DNA of 64,000 nt from Taudactylus pleione (taxonomy: Eukaryota > Chordata > Amphibia > Anura > Myobatrachidae): NCBI GenBank assembly GCA_031769625.1, contig JAUIMM010000696.1, forward strand, positions 682,001 to 746,000. Reading direction: 5' to 3'. Under the pieces are notes generated by a model. The model was not told the DNA's origin and ran no database searches. It saw only the letters and a list, made by a program, of their open reading frames with translations. Positions 34,121-47,575 of the stretch are shown here, in pieces (position 1 is the first letter of the stretch; each line of letters opens with the position of its first letter). The position numbers and the translations under genes are program-made.

Positions 34121-36460
34121 AATGCTTGCAGTTATCGATCCATGTGGTCTACAATTATAGGACTAGTATGACTGGAAAAAGCTTGTTCTGAGTTACAATC
34201 ACACAAAATTTCGGGCCATTTTGACAGTAAGGTGGTGTAGAAACAGCAGGTCTAAAAAAGGGTTCCTAGGCTCCTTCGGTCCACTTTAAGTCAATGGAGA
34301 TTATTATTTGCATTAAATGCTTGCAGTTATCCATCCATGTGGTCTACAATTATTGGATTAGTATGGCTGGAAAGAGCTTGTTCTGAGCTACATTGACACC
34401 ACATTTTGGGCCATTTTGACAGAAAGGTGGTGTAGAAACAACAGGTCAAAGAAAGTATTCCTAGGCTACTTCGGTCCACTTTAAGTCAATGGAGATTTTT
34501 ATTTGCTTTAAATGCTTGCAGTTATCGATGCATGTGGTCTACAATTATAGAACTAGTATGACTGGGAAGAGCTTGTTCTGAGTTACAATCACACAAAATT
34601 TTGGGCCATTTTGACAGTAAGGTGGTGTAGAAACAGCAGGTCAAAGAAAGGGTTCCTAGGCTCCTTCGCTCCACTTTAAGTCAATGGAGATTTTAATTTG
34701 CTTTAAATGCTTGAAGTTATCGATCCATGTGGTCTACAATTATAGGACTAGTATGACTGGAAAGAGCTTGTTCTGAGCTACATTGACACCAAATTTCGGG
34801 CCATTTTGATCAGAAGGTGGTGTAGAAACAGCAGGTTAAAGAAAGTATTCCTAGGCTACTTCTGTCCACTTTAAGTCAATGGAGATTTTAATTTGCTTTA
34901 AATGCTTGCAGTTATCGATCCATGTGGTCTACAATTATAGGACTAGTATGACTGGAAAGAGCTTGTTCTGAGTTACAATCACACAAAATTTCTGGCCAAT
35001 TTGACAGTAAGGTGGTGTAGAAACAGCAGGTCAAAGAAAGTATTCCTAGGCTACTTCGGTCCACTTTAAGTCAATGGAGATTTTTATTTGCTTTAAATGC
35101 TTGCAGTTATCCATCCATGTTGTCTACAATTATTGGATTAGAATGGCTGGAAAGAGCTTGTTCTGAGCTACATTGACACCAAATTTCGGGCCATTTTGAT
35201 CAGAAGGTGGTGTAGAAACAGCAGGTCAAAGAAAGTATTCCTAGGCTACTTCGGTCCACTTTAAGTCAATGGAGATTTTTATTTGCTTTAAATGCTTGCA
35301 GTTATCGATCCATGTGGTCTACAATTATAGAACTAGTATGACTGGGAAGAGCTTGTTCTGAGTTACAATCACACAAAATTTCGGGCCATTTTGACAGTAA
35401 GGTGGTGTAGAAACAGCAGGTCAAAGAAAGTATTCCTAGACTACTTCGGTCCACTTTAAGTCAATGGAGATTTTTATTTGCTTTAAATGCTTGCAGTTAT
35501 CCATCCATGTTGTCTACAATTATTGGATTAGTATGGCTGGAAAGAGCTTGTTCTGAGCTACATTGACACCAAATTTCGGGCCATTTTGATCAGAAGGTGG
35601 TGTAGAAACAGCAGGTCTAAAAAAGGGTTCCTAGGCTCCTTCGGTCCACTTTAAGTCAATGGAGATTATTATTTGCATTAAATGCTTGCAGTTATCCATC
35701 CATGTTGTCTACAATTATTGGATTAGTATGGCTGGAAAGAGCTTGTTCTGAGCTACATTGACATCAAATTTCGGGCCATTTTGATCAGAAGGTGGTGTAG
35801 AAACAGCAGGTCAAAGAAAGTATTCCTAGGCTACTTCGGTCCACTTTAAGTCAAAGGAGATTTTTATTTGCTTTAAATGCTTGCAGTTATCGATCCATGT
35901 GGTCTACAATTATAGAACTAGTATGACTGGGAAGAGCTTGTTCTGAGTTACAAACACACAAAATTTCGGGCCATTTTGACAGTAAGGTGGTGTAGAAACA
36001 GCAGGTCAAAGAAAGGGTTCCTAGGTTCCTTCACTCCACTTTAAGTCAATGGAGATTTTAATTTGCTTTAAATGCTTGCAGTTATCAATCCATGTGGTCT
36101 ACAGATATAGGACTAGTATGTCTGGAAAGAACTTGTTCTGACCTACATTGACACCTAATTTCGGGCCATTTTGATCAGAAGGTGGTGTAGAAACAGCAGG
36201 TCAAAGAAACTATTCCTAGGCTACTTTGGTCCACTTTAAGTCAATGGAGATTTTGATTTGCTTTAAATGCTTGCAGTTATCGATCCATGTGGTCTACAAT
36301 TATTGAACTAGTATGACTGGGAAGAGCTTGTTCTGAGTTACAATCACACAAAATTTTGGGCCATTTTGACAGTAAGGTGGTGTAGAAACAGCAGGTCAAA
36401 GAAAGGGTTCCTAGGCTCCTTCGCTCCACTTTAAGTCAATGGAGATTTTAATTTGCTTTA
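34121..36460 (+). repeat. Patchwork region rich in hybrid monomers
   Basis: The order is A B C D F G R/M G/A Q R J C', twelve monomers. R/M (35291) has ATAGAACTAG and CTGGGAAGAG in front and CCTAGACTAC behind. G/A (35486) has CCATCCATGTTG and TGATCA in front and CTAAAAAAGGG with the A tail behind. C' (36266) reads ATTATTGAACTAG. E is missing between D and F. This is the boundary between the N/P-rich left half and the N/P-free right part. Confidence 0.85.
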
Positions 36461-38020
36461 AATGCTTGAAGTTATCGATCCATGTGGTCTACAATTATAG
36501 GACTAGTATGACTGGAAAGAGCTTGTTCTGAGCTACATTGACACCAAATTTCGGGCCATTTTGATCAGAAGGTGGTGTAGAAACAGCAGGTTAAAGAAAG
36601 TATTCCTAGGCTACTTCTGTCCACTTTAAGTCAATGGAGATTTTAATTTGCTTTAAATGCTTGCAGTTATCGATCCATGTGGTCTACAATTATAGGACTA
36701 GTATGACTGGAAAGAGCTTGTTCTGAGCTACATTGACACCAAATTTCGGGCCATTTTGACAGTAAGATGGTGTAGAAACAGCAGGTCAAAGAAAGTATTC
36801 CTAGGCTACTTTGGTCCACTTTAATTCAATGGAGATTTTGATTTGCTTTAAATGCTTGCAGTTATCGATCCATGTGGTCTACAATTATAGGACTAGTATG
36901 ACTGGAAAGAGCTTGTTCTGAGTTACAATCACACAAAATTTCTGGCCAATTTGACAGTAAGGTGGTGTAGAAACAGCAGGTCAAAGAAAGTATTCCTAGG
37001 CTACTTCGGTCCACTTTAAGTCAATGGAGATTTTTATTTGCTTTAAATGCTTGCAGTTATCCATCCATGTTGTCTACAATTATTGGATTAGTATGGCTGG
37101 AAAGAGCTTGTTCTGAGCTACATTGACACCAAATTTCGGGCCATTTTGATCAGAAGGTGGTGTAGAAACAGCAGGTCAAAGAAAGTATTCCTAGGCTACT
37201 TCGGTCCACTTTAAGTCAATGGAGATTTTTATTTGCTTTAAATGCTTGCAGTTATCGATCCATGTGGTCTACAATTATAGGACTAGTATGACTGGAAAAA
37301 GCTTGTTCTGAGTTACAATCACACAAAATTTCGGGCCATTTTGACAGTAAGGTGGTGTAGAAACAGCAGGTCTAAAAAAGGGTTCCTAGGCTCCTTCGGT
37401 CCACTTTAAGTCAATGGAGATTATTATTTGCATTAAATGCTTGCAGTTATCCATCCATGTGGTCTACAATTATTGGATTAGTATGGCTGGAAAGAGCTTG
37501 TTCTGAGCTACATTGACACCAAATTTTGGGCCATTTTGACAGAAAGGTGGTGTAGAAACAACAGGTCAAAGAAAGTATTCCTAGGCTACTTCGGTCCACT
37601 TTAAGTCAATGGAGATTTTTATTTGCTTTAAATGCTTGCAGTTATCGATCCATGTGGTCTACAATTATAGAACTAGTATGACTGGGAAGAGCTTGTTCTG
37701 AGTTACAAACACACAAAATTTCGGGCCATTTTGACAGTAAGGTGGTGTAGAAACAGCAGGTCAAAGAAAGGGTTCCTAGGTTCCTTCACTCCACTTTAAG
37801 TCAATGGAGATTTTAATTTGCTTTAAATGCTTGCAGTTATCAATCCATGTGGTCTACAGATATAGGACTAGTATGTCTGGAAAGAACTTGTTCTGACCTA
37901 CATTGACACCTAATTTCGGGCCATTTTGACAGTAAGATGGTGTAGAAACAGCAGGTCAAAGAAAGTATTCCTAGGCTACTTTGGTCCACTTTAAGTCAAT
38001 GGAGATTTTGATTTGCTTTA
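36461..38020 (+). repeat. Octamer D-E-F-G-A-B-R-J, copy 1 (1560 bp)
   Basis: Starts are D 36461, E 36656, F 36851, G 37046, A 37241, B 37436, R 37631 and J 37826. E carries the private change TTTAATTCAATGG. The next 1560 bp repeat it without any difference that I could see. Confidence 0.9.
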
Positions 38021-39580
38021 AATGCTTGAAGTTATCGATCCATGTGGTCTACAATTATAGGACTAGTATGACTGGAAAGAGCTTGTTCTGAGCTACATTG
38101 ACACCAAATTTCGGGCCATTTTGATCAGAAGGTGGTGTAGAAACAGCAGGTTAAAGAAAGTATTCCTAGGCTACTTCTGTCCACTTTAAGTCAATGGAGA
38201 TTTTAATTTGCTTTAAATGCTTGCAGTTATCGATCCATGTGGTCTACAATTATAGGACTAGTATGACTGGAAAGAGCTTGTTCTGAGCTACATTGACACC
38301 AAATTTCGGGCCATTTTGACAGTAAGATGGTGTAGAAACAGCAGGTCAAAGAAAGTATTCCTAGGCTACTTTGGTCCACTTTAATTCAATGGAGATTTTG
38401 ATTTGCTTTAAATGCTTGCAGTTATCGATCCATGTGGTCTACAATTATAGGACTAGTATGACTGGAAAGAGCTTGTTCTGAGTTACAATCACACAAAATT
38501 TCTGGCCAATTTGACAGTAAGGTGGTGTAGAAACAGCAGGTCAAAGAAAGTATTCCTAGGCTACTTCGGTCCACTTTAAGTCAATGGAGATTTTTATTTG
38601 CTTTAAATGCTTGCAGTTATCCATCCATGTTGTCTACAATTATTGGATTAGTATGGCTGGAAAGAGCTTGTTCTGAGCTACATTGACACCAAATTTCGGG
38701 CCATTTTGATCAGAAGGTGGTGTAGAAACAGCAGGTCAAAGAAAGTATTCCTAGGCTACTTCGGTCCACTTTAAGTCAATGGAGATTTTTATTTGCTTTA
38801 AATGCTTGCAGTTATCGATCCATGTGGTCTACAATTATAGGACTAGTATGACTGGAAAAAGCTTGTTCTGAGTTACAATCACACAAAATTTCGGGCCATT
38901 TTGACAGTAAGGTGGTGTAGAAACAGCAGGTCTAAAAAAGGGTTCCTAGGCTCCTTCGGTCCACTTTAAGTCAATGGAGATTATTATTTGCATTAAATGC
39001 TTGCAGTTATCCATCCATGTGGTCTACAATTATTGGATTAGTATGGCTGGAAAGAGCTTGTTCTGAGCTACATTGACACCAAATTTTGGGCCATTTTGAC
39101 AGAAAGGTGGTGTAGAAACAACAGGTCAAAGAAAGTATTCCTAGGCTACTTCGGTCCACTTTAAGTCAATGGAGATTTTTATTTGCTTTAAATGCTTGCA
39201 GTTATCGATCCATGTGGTCTACAATTATAGAACTAGTATGACTGGGAAGAGCTTGTTCTGAGTTACAAACACACAAAATTTCGGGCCATTTTGACAGTAA
39301 GGTGGTGTAGAAACAGCAGGTCAAAGAAAGGGTTCCTAGGTTCCTTCACTCCACTTTAAGTCAATGGAGATTTTAATTTGCTTTAAATGCTTGCAGTTAT
39401 CAATCCATGTGGTCTACAGATATAGGACTAGTATGTCTGGAAAGAACTTGTTCTGACCTACATTGACACCTAATTTCGGGCCATTTTGACAGTAAGATGG
39501 TGTAGAAACAGCAGGTCAAAGAAAGTATTCCTAGGCTACTTTGGTCCACTTTAAGTCAATGGAGATTTTGATTTGCTTTA
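38021..39580 (+). repeat. Octamer D-E-F-G-A-B-R-J, copy 2 (1560 bp)
   Basis: This is an apparently exact copy of 36461-38020, including the private TTTAATTCAATGG at 38216-38410 and the AATGCTTGAAG start of D. The preceding J-to-D step differs from copy 1, where D follows C', so the junction is at the J/D boundary. Confidence 0.9.
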
Positions 39581-40555
39581 AATGCTTGCAGTTATCGATC
39601 CATGTGGTCTACAATTATAGGACTAGTATGACTGGAAAGAGCTTGTTCTGAGTTACAATCACACAAAATTTCGGGCCATTTTGACAGTAAGGTGGTGTAG
39701 AAACAGCAGGTCAAAGAAAGTATTCCTAGGCTACTTCGGTCCACTTTAAGTCAATGGAGATTTTTATTTGCTTTAAATGCTTGCAGTTATCCATCCATGT
39801 TGTCTACAATTATTGGATTAGTATGGCTGGAAAGAGCTTGTTCTGAGCTACATTGACACCAAATTCCGGGCCATTTTGATCAGAAGGTGGTGTAGAAACA
39901 GCAGGTCAAAGAAAGTATTCCTAGGCTACTTCGGTCCACTTTAAGTCAATGGAGATTTTTATTTGCTTTAAATGCTTGCAGTTATCGATCCATGTGGTCT
40001 ACAATTATAGGACTAGTATTACTGGAAAAAGCTTGTTCTGAGTTACAATCACACAAAATTTCGGGCCATTTTGACAGTAAGGTGGTGTAGAAACAGCAGG
40101 TCTAAAAAAGGGTTCCTAGGCTCCTTCGGTCCACTTTAAGTCAATGGAGATTATTATTTGCATTAAATGCTTGCAGTTATCCATCCATGTGGTCTACAAT
40201 TATTGGATTAGTATGGCTGGAAAGAGCTTGTTCTGAGCTACATTGACACCAAATTTTGGGCCATTTTGACAGAAAGGTGGTGTAGAAACAGCAGGTCAAA
40301 GAAAGGGTTCCTAGGTTCCTTCACTCCACTTTAAGTCAATGGAGATTTTAATTTGCTTTAAATGCTTGCAGTTATCAATCCATGTGGTCTACAGATATAG
40401 GACTAGTATGTCTGGAAAGAACTTGTTCTGACCTACATTGACACCTAATTTCGGGCCATTTTGATCAGAAGGTGGTGTAGAAACAGCAGGTCAAATAAAC
40501 ATTTCCTAGGCTACTTTGGTCCACTTTAAGTCAATGGAGATTTTGATTTGCTTTA
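39581..40555 (+). repeat. Five-monomer linker H-G'-A-B/R-J
   Basis: A at 39971 carries GTATTACTGG, shared with 46991, 48161 and 51476. The monomer at 40166 starts as B (CCATCCATGTGG, TTTTGGG, GACAGAAAGG) and ends as R (AACAGCAGG, CCTAGGTTCC, TTCACTCC). It is thus a B/R hybrid that removed one monomer from A-B-R-J. J at 40361 has the private CAAATAAACATTTCC. Confidence 0.86.
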
Positions 40556-42700
40556 AATGCTTGCAGTTATCGATCCATGTGGTCTACAATTATTGGATTA
40601 GTATGGCTGGAAAGAGCTTGTTCTGAGCTACATTGACACCAAATTTTGGGCCATTTTGACAGAAAGGTGGTGTAGAAACAACAGGTCAAAGAAAGTATTC
40701 CTAGGCTACTTCGGTCCACTTTAAGTCAATGGAGATTTTGATTTGCTTTAAATGCTTGCAGTTATCGATCCATGTGGTCTACAATTATAGGACTAGTATG
40801 ACTGGAAAGAGCTTGTTCTGAGTTACAATCACACAAAATTTCTGGCCAATTTGACAGTAAGGTGGTGTAGAAACAGCAGGTCAAAGAAAGTATTCCTAGG
40901 CTACTTCGGTCCACTTTAAGTCAATGGAGATTTTTATTTGCTTTAAATGCTTGCAGTTATCCATCCATGTTGTCTACAATTATTGGATTAGTATGGCTGG
41001 AAAGATCTTGTTCTGAGCTACATTGACACCAAATTTCGGGCCATTTTGATCAGAAGGTGGTGTAGAAACAGCAGGTCAAAGAAAGTATTCCTAGGCTACT
41101 TCGGTCCACTTTAAGTCAATGGAGATTTTTATTTGCTTTAAATGCTTGCAGTTATCGATCCATGTGGTCTACAATTATAGGACTAGTATGACTGGAAAGA
41201 GCTTGTTCTGAGTTACAATCACACAAAATTTCGGGCCATTTTGACAGTAAGGTGGTGTAGAAACAGCAGGTCAAAGAAAGTATTCCTAGACTACTTCGGT
41301 CCACTTTAAGTCAATGGAGATTTTTATTTGCTTTAAATGCTTGCAGTTATCCATCCATGTTGTCTACAATTATTGGATTAGTATGGCTGGAAAGAGCTTG
41401 TTCTGACCTACATTGACACCAAATTTCGGGCCATTTTGATCAGAAGGTGGTGTAGAAACAGCAGGTCAAAGAAAGTATTCCTAGGCTACTTCGGTCCACT
41501 TTAAGTCAATGGAGATTTTTATTTGCTTTAAATGCTTGCAGTTATCGATCCATGTGGTCTACAATTATAGGACTAGTATGACTGGAAAGAGCTTGTTCTG
41601 AGTTACAATCACACAAAATTTCGGGCCATTTTGACAGTAAGGTGGTGTAGAAACAGCAGGTCAAAGAAAGTATTCCTAGACTACTTCGGTCCACTTTAAG
41701 TCAATGGAGATTTTTATTTGCTTTAAATGCTTGCAGTTATCCATCCATGTTGTCTACAATTATTGGATTAGTATGGCTGGAAAGAGCTTGTTCTGAGCTA
41801 CATTGACACCAAATTTCGGGCCATTTTGATCAGAAGGTGGTGTAGAAACAGCAGGTCAAAGAAAGTATTCCTAGGCTACTTCGGTCCACTTTAAGTCAAT
41901 GGAGATTTTTATTTGCTTTAAATGCTTGCAGTTATCGATCCATGTGGTCTACAATTATAGGACTAGTATGACTGGAAAAAGCTTGTTCTGAGTTACAATC
42001 ACACAAAATTTCGGGCCATTTTGACAGTAAGGTGGTGTAGAAACAGCAGGTCTAAAAAAGGGTTCCTAGGCTCCTTCGGTCCACTTTAAGTCAATGGAGA
42101 TTATTATTTGCATTAAATGCTTGCAGTTATCCATCCATGTGGTCTACAATTATTGGATTAGTATGGCTGGAAAGAGCTTGTTCTGAGCTACATTGACACC
42201 AAATTTTGGGCCATTTTGACAGAAAGGTGGTGTAGAAGCAACAGGTCAAAGAAAGTATTCCTAGGCTACTTCGGTCCACTTTAAGTCAATGGAGATTTTT
42301 ATTTGCTTTAAATGCTTGCAGTTATCGATCCATGTGGTCTACAATTATAGAACTAGTATGACTGGGAAGAGCTTGTTCTGAGTTACAAACACACAAAATT
42401 TCGGGCCATTTTGACAGTAAGGTGGTGTAGAAACAGCAGGTCAAAGAAAGGGTTCCTAGGTTCCTTCACTCCACTTTAAGTCAATGGAGATTTTAATTTG
42501 CTTTAAATGCTTGCAGTTATCAATCCATGTGGTCTACAGATATAGGACTAGTATGTCTGGAAAGAACTTGTTCTGACCTACATTGACACCTAATTTCGGG
42601 CCATTTTGATCAGAAGGTGGTGTAGAAACAGCAGGTCAAAGAAACTATTCCTAGGCTACTTTGGTCCACTTTAAGTCAATGGAGATTTTGATTTGCTTTA
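40556..42700 (+). repeat. 11-monomer unit, copy 1 (2145 bp), M-G doubled
   Basis: The order is B' F G M G M G A B R J. B' is a B-like monomer with a CGATCCATGTGG start and a TTTTGATTTG tail. Compared with the next unit, the M-G dimer is duplicated and R-J is single. G at 40946 has AAAGATCTTG, and G at 41336 has CTGACCTAC borrowed from J. Confidence 0.88.
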
Positions 42701-44845
42701 AATGCTTGCAGTTATCGATCCATGTGGTCTACAATTATTGGATTAGTATGGCTGGAAAGAGCTTGTTCTGAGCTACATTGACACCAAATTTTGGGCCATT
42801 TTGACAGAAAGGTGGTGTAGAAACAACAGGTCAAAGAAAGTATTCCTAGGCTACTTCGGTCCACTTTAAGTCAATGGAGATTTTGATTTGCTTTAAATGC
42901 TTGCAGTTATCGATCCATGTGGTCTACAATTATAGGACTAGTATGACTGGAAAGAGCTTGTTCTGAGTTACAATCACACAAAATTTCTGGCCAATTTGAC
43001 AGTAAGGTGGTGTAGAAACAGCAGGTCAAAGAAAGTATTCCTAGGCTACTTCGGTCCACTTTAAGTCAATGGAGATTTTTATTTGTTTCAAATGCTTGCA
43101 GTTATCCATCCATGTTGTCTACAATTATTGGATTAGTATGGCTGGAAAGAGCTTGTTCTGAGCTACATTGACACCAAATTTCGGGCCATTTTGATCAGAA
43201 GGTGGTGTAGAAACAGCAGGTCAAAGAAAGTATTCCTAGGCTACTTCGGTCCACTTTAAGTCAATGGAGATTTTTATTTGCTTTAAATGCTTGCAGTTAT
43301 CGATCCATGTGGTCTACAATTATAGGACTAGTATGACTGGAAAGAGCTTGTTCTGAGTTACAATCACACAAAATTTCGGGCCATTTTGACAGTAAGGTGG
43401 TGTAGAAACAGCAGGTCAAAGAAAGTATTCCTAGACTACTTCGGTCCACTTTAAGTCAATGGAGATTTTTATTTGCTTTAAATGCTTGCAGTTATCCATC
43501 CATGTTGTCTACAATTATTGGATTAGTATGGCTGGAAAGAGCTTGTTCTGAGCTACATTGACACCAAATTTCGGGCCATTTTGATCAGAAGGTGGTGTAG
43601 AAACAGCAGGTCAAAGAAAGTATTCCTAGGCTACTTCGGTCCACTTTAAGTCAATGGAGATTTTTATTTGCTTTAAATGCTTGCAGTTATCGATCCATGT
43701 GGTCTACAATTATAGGACTAGTATGACTGGAAAAAGCTTGTTCTGAGTTACAATCACACAAAATTTCGGGCCATTTTGACAGTAAGGTGGTGTAGAAACA
43801 GCAGGTCTAAAAAAGGGTTCCTAGGCTCCTTCGGTCCACTTTAAGTCAATGGAGATTATTATTTGCATTAAATGCTTGCAGTTATCCATCCATGTGGTCT
43901 ACAATTATTGGATTAGTATGGCTGGAAAGAGCTTGTTCTGAGCTACATTGACACCAAATTTTGGGCCATTTTGACAGAAAGGTGGTGTAGAAACAACAGG
44001 TCAAAGAAAGTATTCCTAGGCTACTTCGGTCCACTTTAAGTCAATGGAGATTTTTATTTGCTTTAAATGCTTGCAGTTATCGATCCATGTGGTCTACAAT
44101 TATAGAACTAGTATGACTGGGAAGAGCTTGTTCTGAGTTACAAACACACAAAATTTCGGGCCATTTTGACAGTAAGGTGGTGTAGAAACAGCAGGTCAAA
44201 GAAAGGGTTCCTAGGTTCCTTCACTCCACTTTAAGTCAATGGAGATTTTAATTTGCTTTAAATGCTTGCAGTTATCAATCCATGTGGTCTACAGATATAG
44301 GACTAGTATGTCTGGAAAGAACTTGTTCTGACCTACATTGACACCTAATTTCGGGCCATTTTGACAGTAAGATGGTGTAGAAACAGCAGGTCAAAGAAAG
44401 TATTCCTAGGCTACTTTGGTCCACTTTAAGTCAATGGAGATTTTGATTTGCTTTAAATGCTTGCAGTTATCGATCCATGTGGTCTACAATTATAGAACTA
44501 GTATGACTGGGAAGAGCTTGTTCTGAGTTACAAACACACAAAATTTCGGGCCATTTTGACAGTAAGGTGGTGTAGAAACAGCAGGTCAAAGAAAGGGTTC
44601 CTAGGTTCCTTCACTCCACTTTAAGTCAATGGAGATTTTAATTTGCTTTAAATGCTTGCAGTTATCAATCCATGTGGTCTACAGATATAGGACTAGTATG
44701 TCTGGAAAGAACTTGTTCTGACCTACATTGACACCTAATTTCGGGCCATTTTGATCAGAAGGTGGTGTAGAAACAGCAGGTCAAAGAAACTATTCCTAGG
44801 CTACTTTGGTCCACTTTAAGTCAATGGAGATTTTGATTTGCTTTA
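42701..44845 (+). repeat. 11-monomer unit, copy 2 (2145 bp), R-J doubled
   Basis: The order is B' F G M G A B R J R J. The length equals that of the preceding unit, but the extra dimer is R-J instead of M-G. The two J copies differ: that at 44261 has GATGG and AGTATTCC, and that at 44651 has GATCAGAAGG and ACTATTCC. So the doubling combined two pre-existing R-J versions instead of copying one. Confidence 0.88.
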
Positions 44846-46990
44846 AATGCTTGCAGTTATCGATCCATGTGGTCTACAATTATTGGATTAGTATGGCTGG
44901 AAAGAGCTTGTTCTGAGCTACATTGACACCAAATTTTGGGCCATTTTGACAGAAAGGTGGTGTAGAAACAACAGGTCAAAGAAAGTATTCCTAGGCTACT
45001 TCGGTCCACTTTAAGTCAATGGAGATTTTGATTTGCTTTAAATGCTTGCAGTTATCGATCCATGTGGTCTACAATTATAGGACTAGTATGACTGGAAAGA
45101 GCTTGTTCTGAGTTACAATCACACAAAATTTCTGGCCAATTTGACAGTAAGGTGGTGTAGAAACAGCAGGTCAAAGAAAGTATTCCTAGGCTACTTCGGT
45201 CCACTTTAAGTCAATGGAGATTTTTATTTGCTTTAAATGCTTGCAGTTATCCATCCATGTTGTCTACAATTATTGGATTAGTATGGCTGGAAAGAGCTTG
45301 TTCTGAGCTACATTGACACCAAATTTCGGGCCATTTTGATCAGAAGGTGGTGTAGAAACAGCAGGTCAAAGAAAGTATTCCTAGGCTACTTCGGTCCACT
45401 TTAAGTCAATGGAGATTTTTATTTGCTTTAAATGCTTGCAGTTATCGATCCATGTGGTCTACAATTATAGGACTAGTATGACTGGAAAGAGCTTGTTCTG
45501 AGTTACAATCACACAAAATTTCGGGCCATTTTGACAGTAAGGTGGTGTAGAAACAGCAGGTCAAAGAAAGTATTCCTAGACTACTTCGGTCCACTTTAAG
45601 TCAATGGAGATTTTTATTTGCTTTAAATGCTTGCAGTTATCCATCCATGTTGTCTACAATTATTGGATTAGTATGGCTGGAAAGAGCTTGTTCTGAGCTA
45701 CATTGACACCAAATTTCGGGCCATTTTGATCAGAAGGTGGTGTAGAAACAGCAGGTCAAAGAAAGTATTCCTAGGCTACTTCGGTCCACTTTAAGTCAAT
45801 GGAGATTTTTATTTGCTTTAAATGCTTGCAGTTATCGATCCATGTGGTCTACAATTATAGGACTAGTATGACTGGAAAAAGCTTGTTCTGAGTTACAATC
45901 ACACAAAATTTCGGGCCATTTTGACAGTAAGGTGGTGTAGAAACAGCAGGTCTAAAAAAGGGTTCCTAGGCTCCTTCGGTCCACTTTAAGTCAATGGAGA
46001 TTATTATTTGCATTAAATGCTTGCAGTTATCCATCCATGTGGTCTACAATTATTGGATTAGTATGGCTGGAAAGAGCTTGTTCTGAGCTACATTGACACC
46101 AAATTTTGGGCCATTTTGACAGAAAGGTGGTGTAGAAACAACAGGTCAAAGAAAGTATTCCTAGGCTACTTCGGTCCACTTTAAGTCAATGGAGATTTTT
46201 ATTTGCTTTAAATGCTTGCAGTTATCGATCCATGTGGTCTACAATTATAGAACTAGTATGACTGGGAAGAGCTTGTTCTGAGTTACAAACACACAAAATT
46301 TCGGGCCATTTTGACAGTAAGGTGGTGTAGAAACAGCAGGTCAAAGAAAGGGTTCCTAGGTTCCTTCACTCCACTTTAAGTCAATGGAGATTTTAATTTG
46401 CTTTAAATGCTTGCAGTTATCAATCCATGTGGTCTACAGATATAGGACTAGTATGTCTGGAAAGAACTTGTTCTGACCTACATTGACACCTAATTTCGGG
46501 CCATTTTGACAGTAAGATGGTGTAGAAACAGCAGGTCAAAGAAAGTATTCCTAGGCTACTTTGGTCCACTTTAAGTCAATGGAGATTTTGATTTGCTTTA
46601 AATGCTTGCAGTTATCGATCCATGTGGTCTACAATTATAGGACTAGTATGACTGGAAAGAGCTTGTTCTGAGTTACAATCACACAAAATTTCGGGCCATT
46701 TTGACAGTAAGGTGGTGTAGAAACAGCAGGTCAAAGAAAGTATTCCTAGGCTACTTCGGTCCACTTTAAGTCAATGGAGATTTGTATTTGCTTTAAATGC
46801 TTGCAGTTATCCATCCATGTTGTCTACAATTATTGGATTAGTATGGCTGGAAAGAGCTTGTTCTGAGCTACATTGACACCAAATTCCGGGCCATTTTGAT
46901 CAGAAGGTGGTGTAGAAACAGCAGGTCAAAGAAAGTATTCCTAGGCTACTTCGGTCCACTTTAAGTCAATGGAGATTTTTATTTGTTTCA
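44846..46990 (+). repeat. 11-monomer unit, copy 3 (2145 bp), ends H-G'
   Basis: The order is B' F G M G A B R J H G'. It shares the first nine monomers with copy 2 and ends with the H-G' dimer. H at 46601 carries GGAGATTTGTATTTG, and G' at 46796 ends with ATTTGTTTCAAATGC. Confidence 0.88.
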
Positions 46991-47575
46991 AATGCTTGCA
47001 GTTATCGATCCATGTGGTCTACAATTATAGGACTAGTATTACTGGAAAAAGCTTGTTCTGAGTTACAATCACACAAAATTTCGGGCCATTTTGACAGTAA
47101 GGTGGTGTAGAAACAGCAGGTCTAAAAAAGGGTTCCTAGGCTCCTTCGGTCCACTTTAAGTCAATGGAGATTATTATTTGCATTAAATGCTTGCAGTTAT
47201 CCATCCATGTGGTCTACAATTATTGGATTAGTATGGCTGGAAAGAGCTTGTTCTGAGCTACATTGACACCAAATTTTGGGCCATTTTGACAGAAAGGTGG
47301 TGTAGAAACAACAGGTCAAAGAAAGTATTCCTAGGCTACTTCGGTCCACTTTAAGTCAATGGAGATTTTTATTTGCTTTAAATGCTTGCAGTTATCGATG
47401 CATGTGGTCTACAATTATAGAACTAGTATGACTGGGAAGAGCTTGTTCTGAGTTACAATCACACAAAATTTTGGGCCATTTTGACAGTAAGGTGGTGTAG
47501 AAACAGCAGGTCAAAGAAAGGGTTCCTAGGCTCCTTCGCTCCACTTTAAGTCAATGGAGATTTTAATTTGCTTTA
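46991..47575 (+). repeat. Three-monomer linker A-B-C
   Basis: A (46991, GTATTACTGG), B (47186) and C (47381, CGATGC) join the 11-monomer units to the 17-monomer units. The same A-B-C trimer lies inside the second 17-monomer unit at 51476-52060, which suggests that both derive from one ancestor. Confidence 0.85.
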
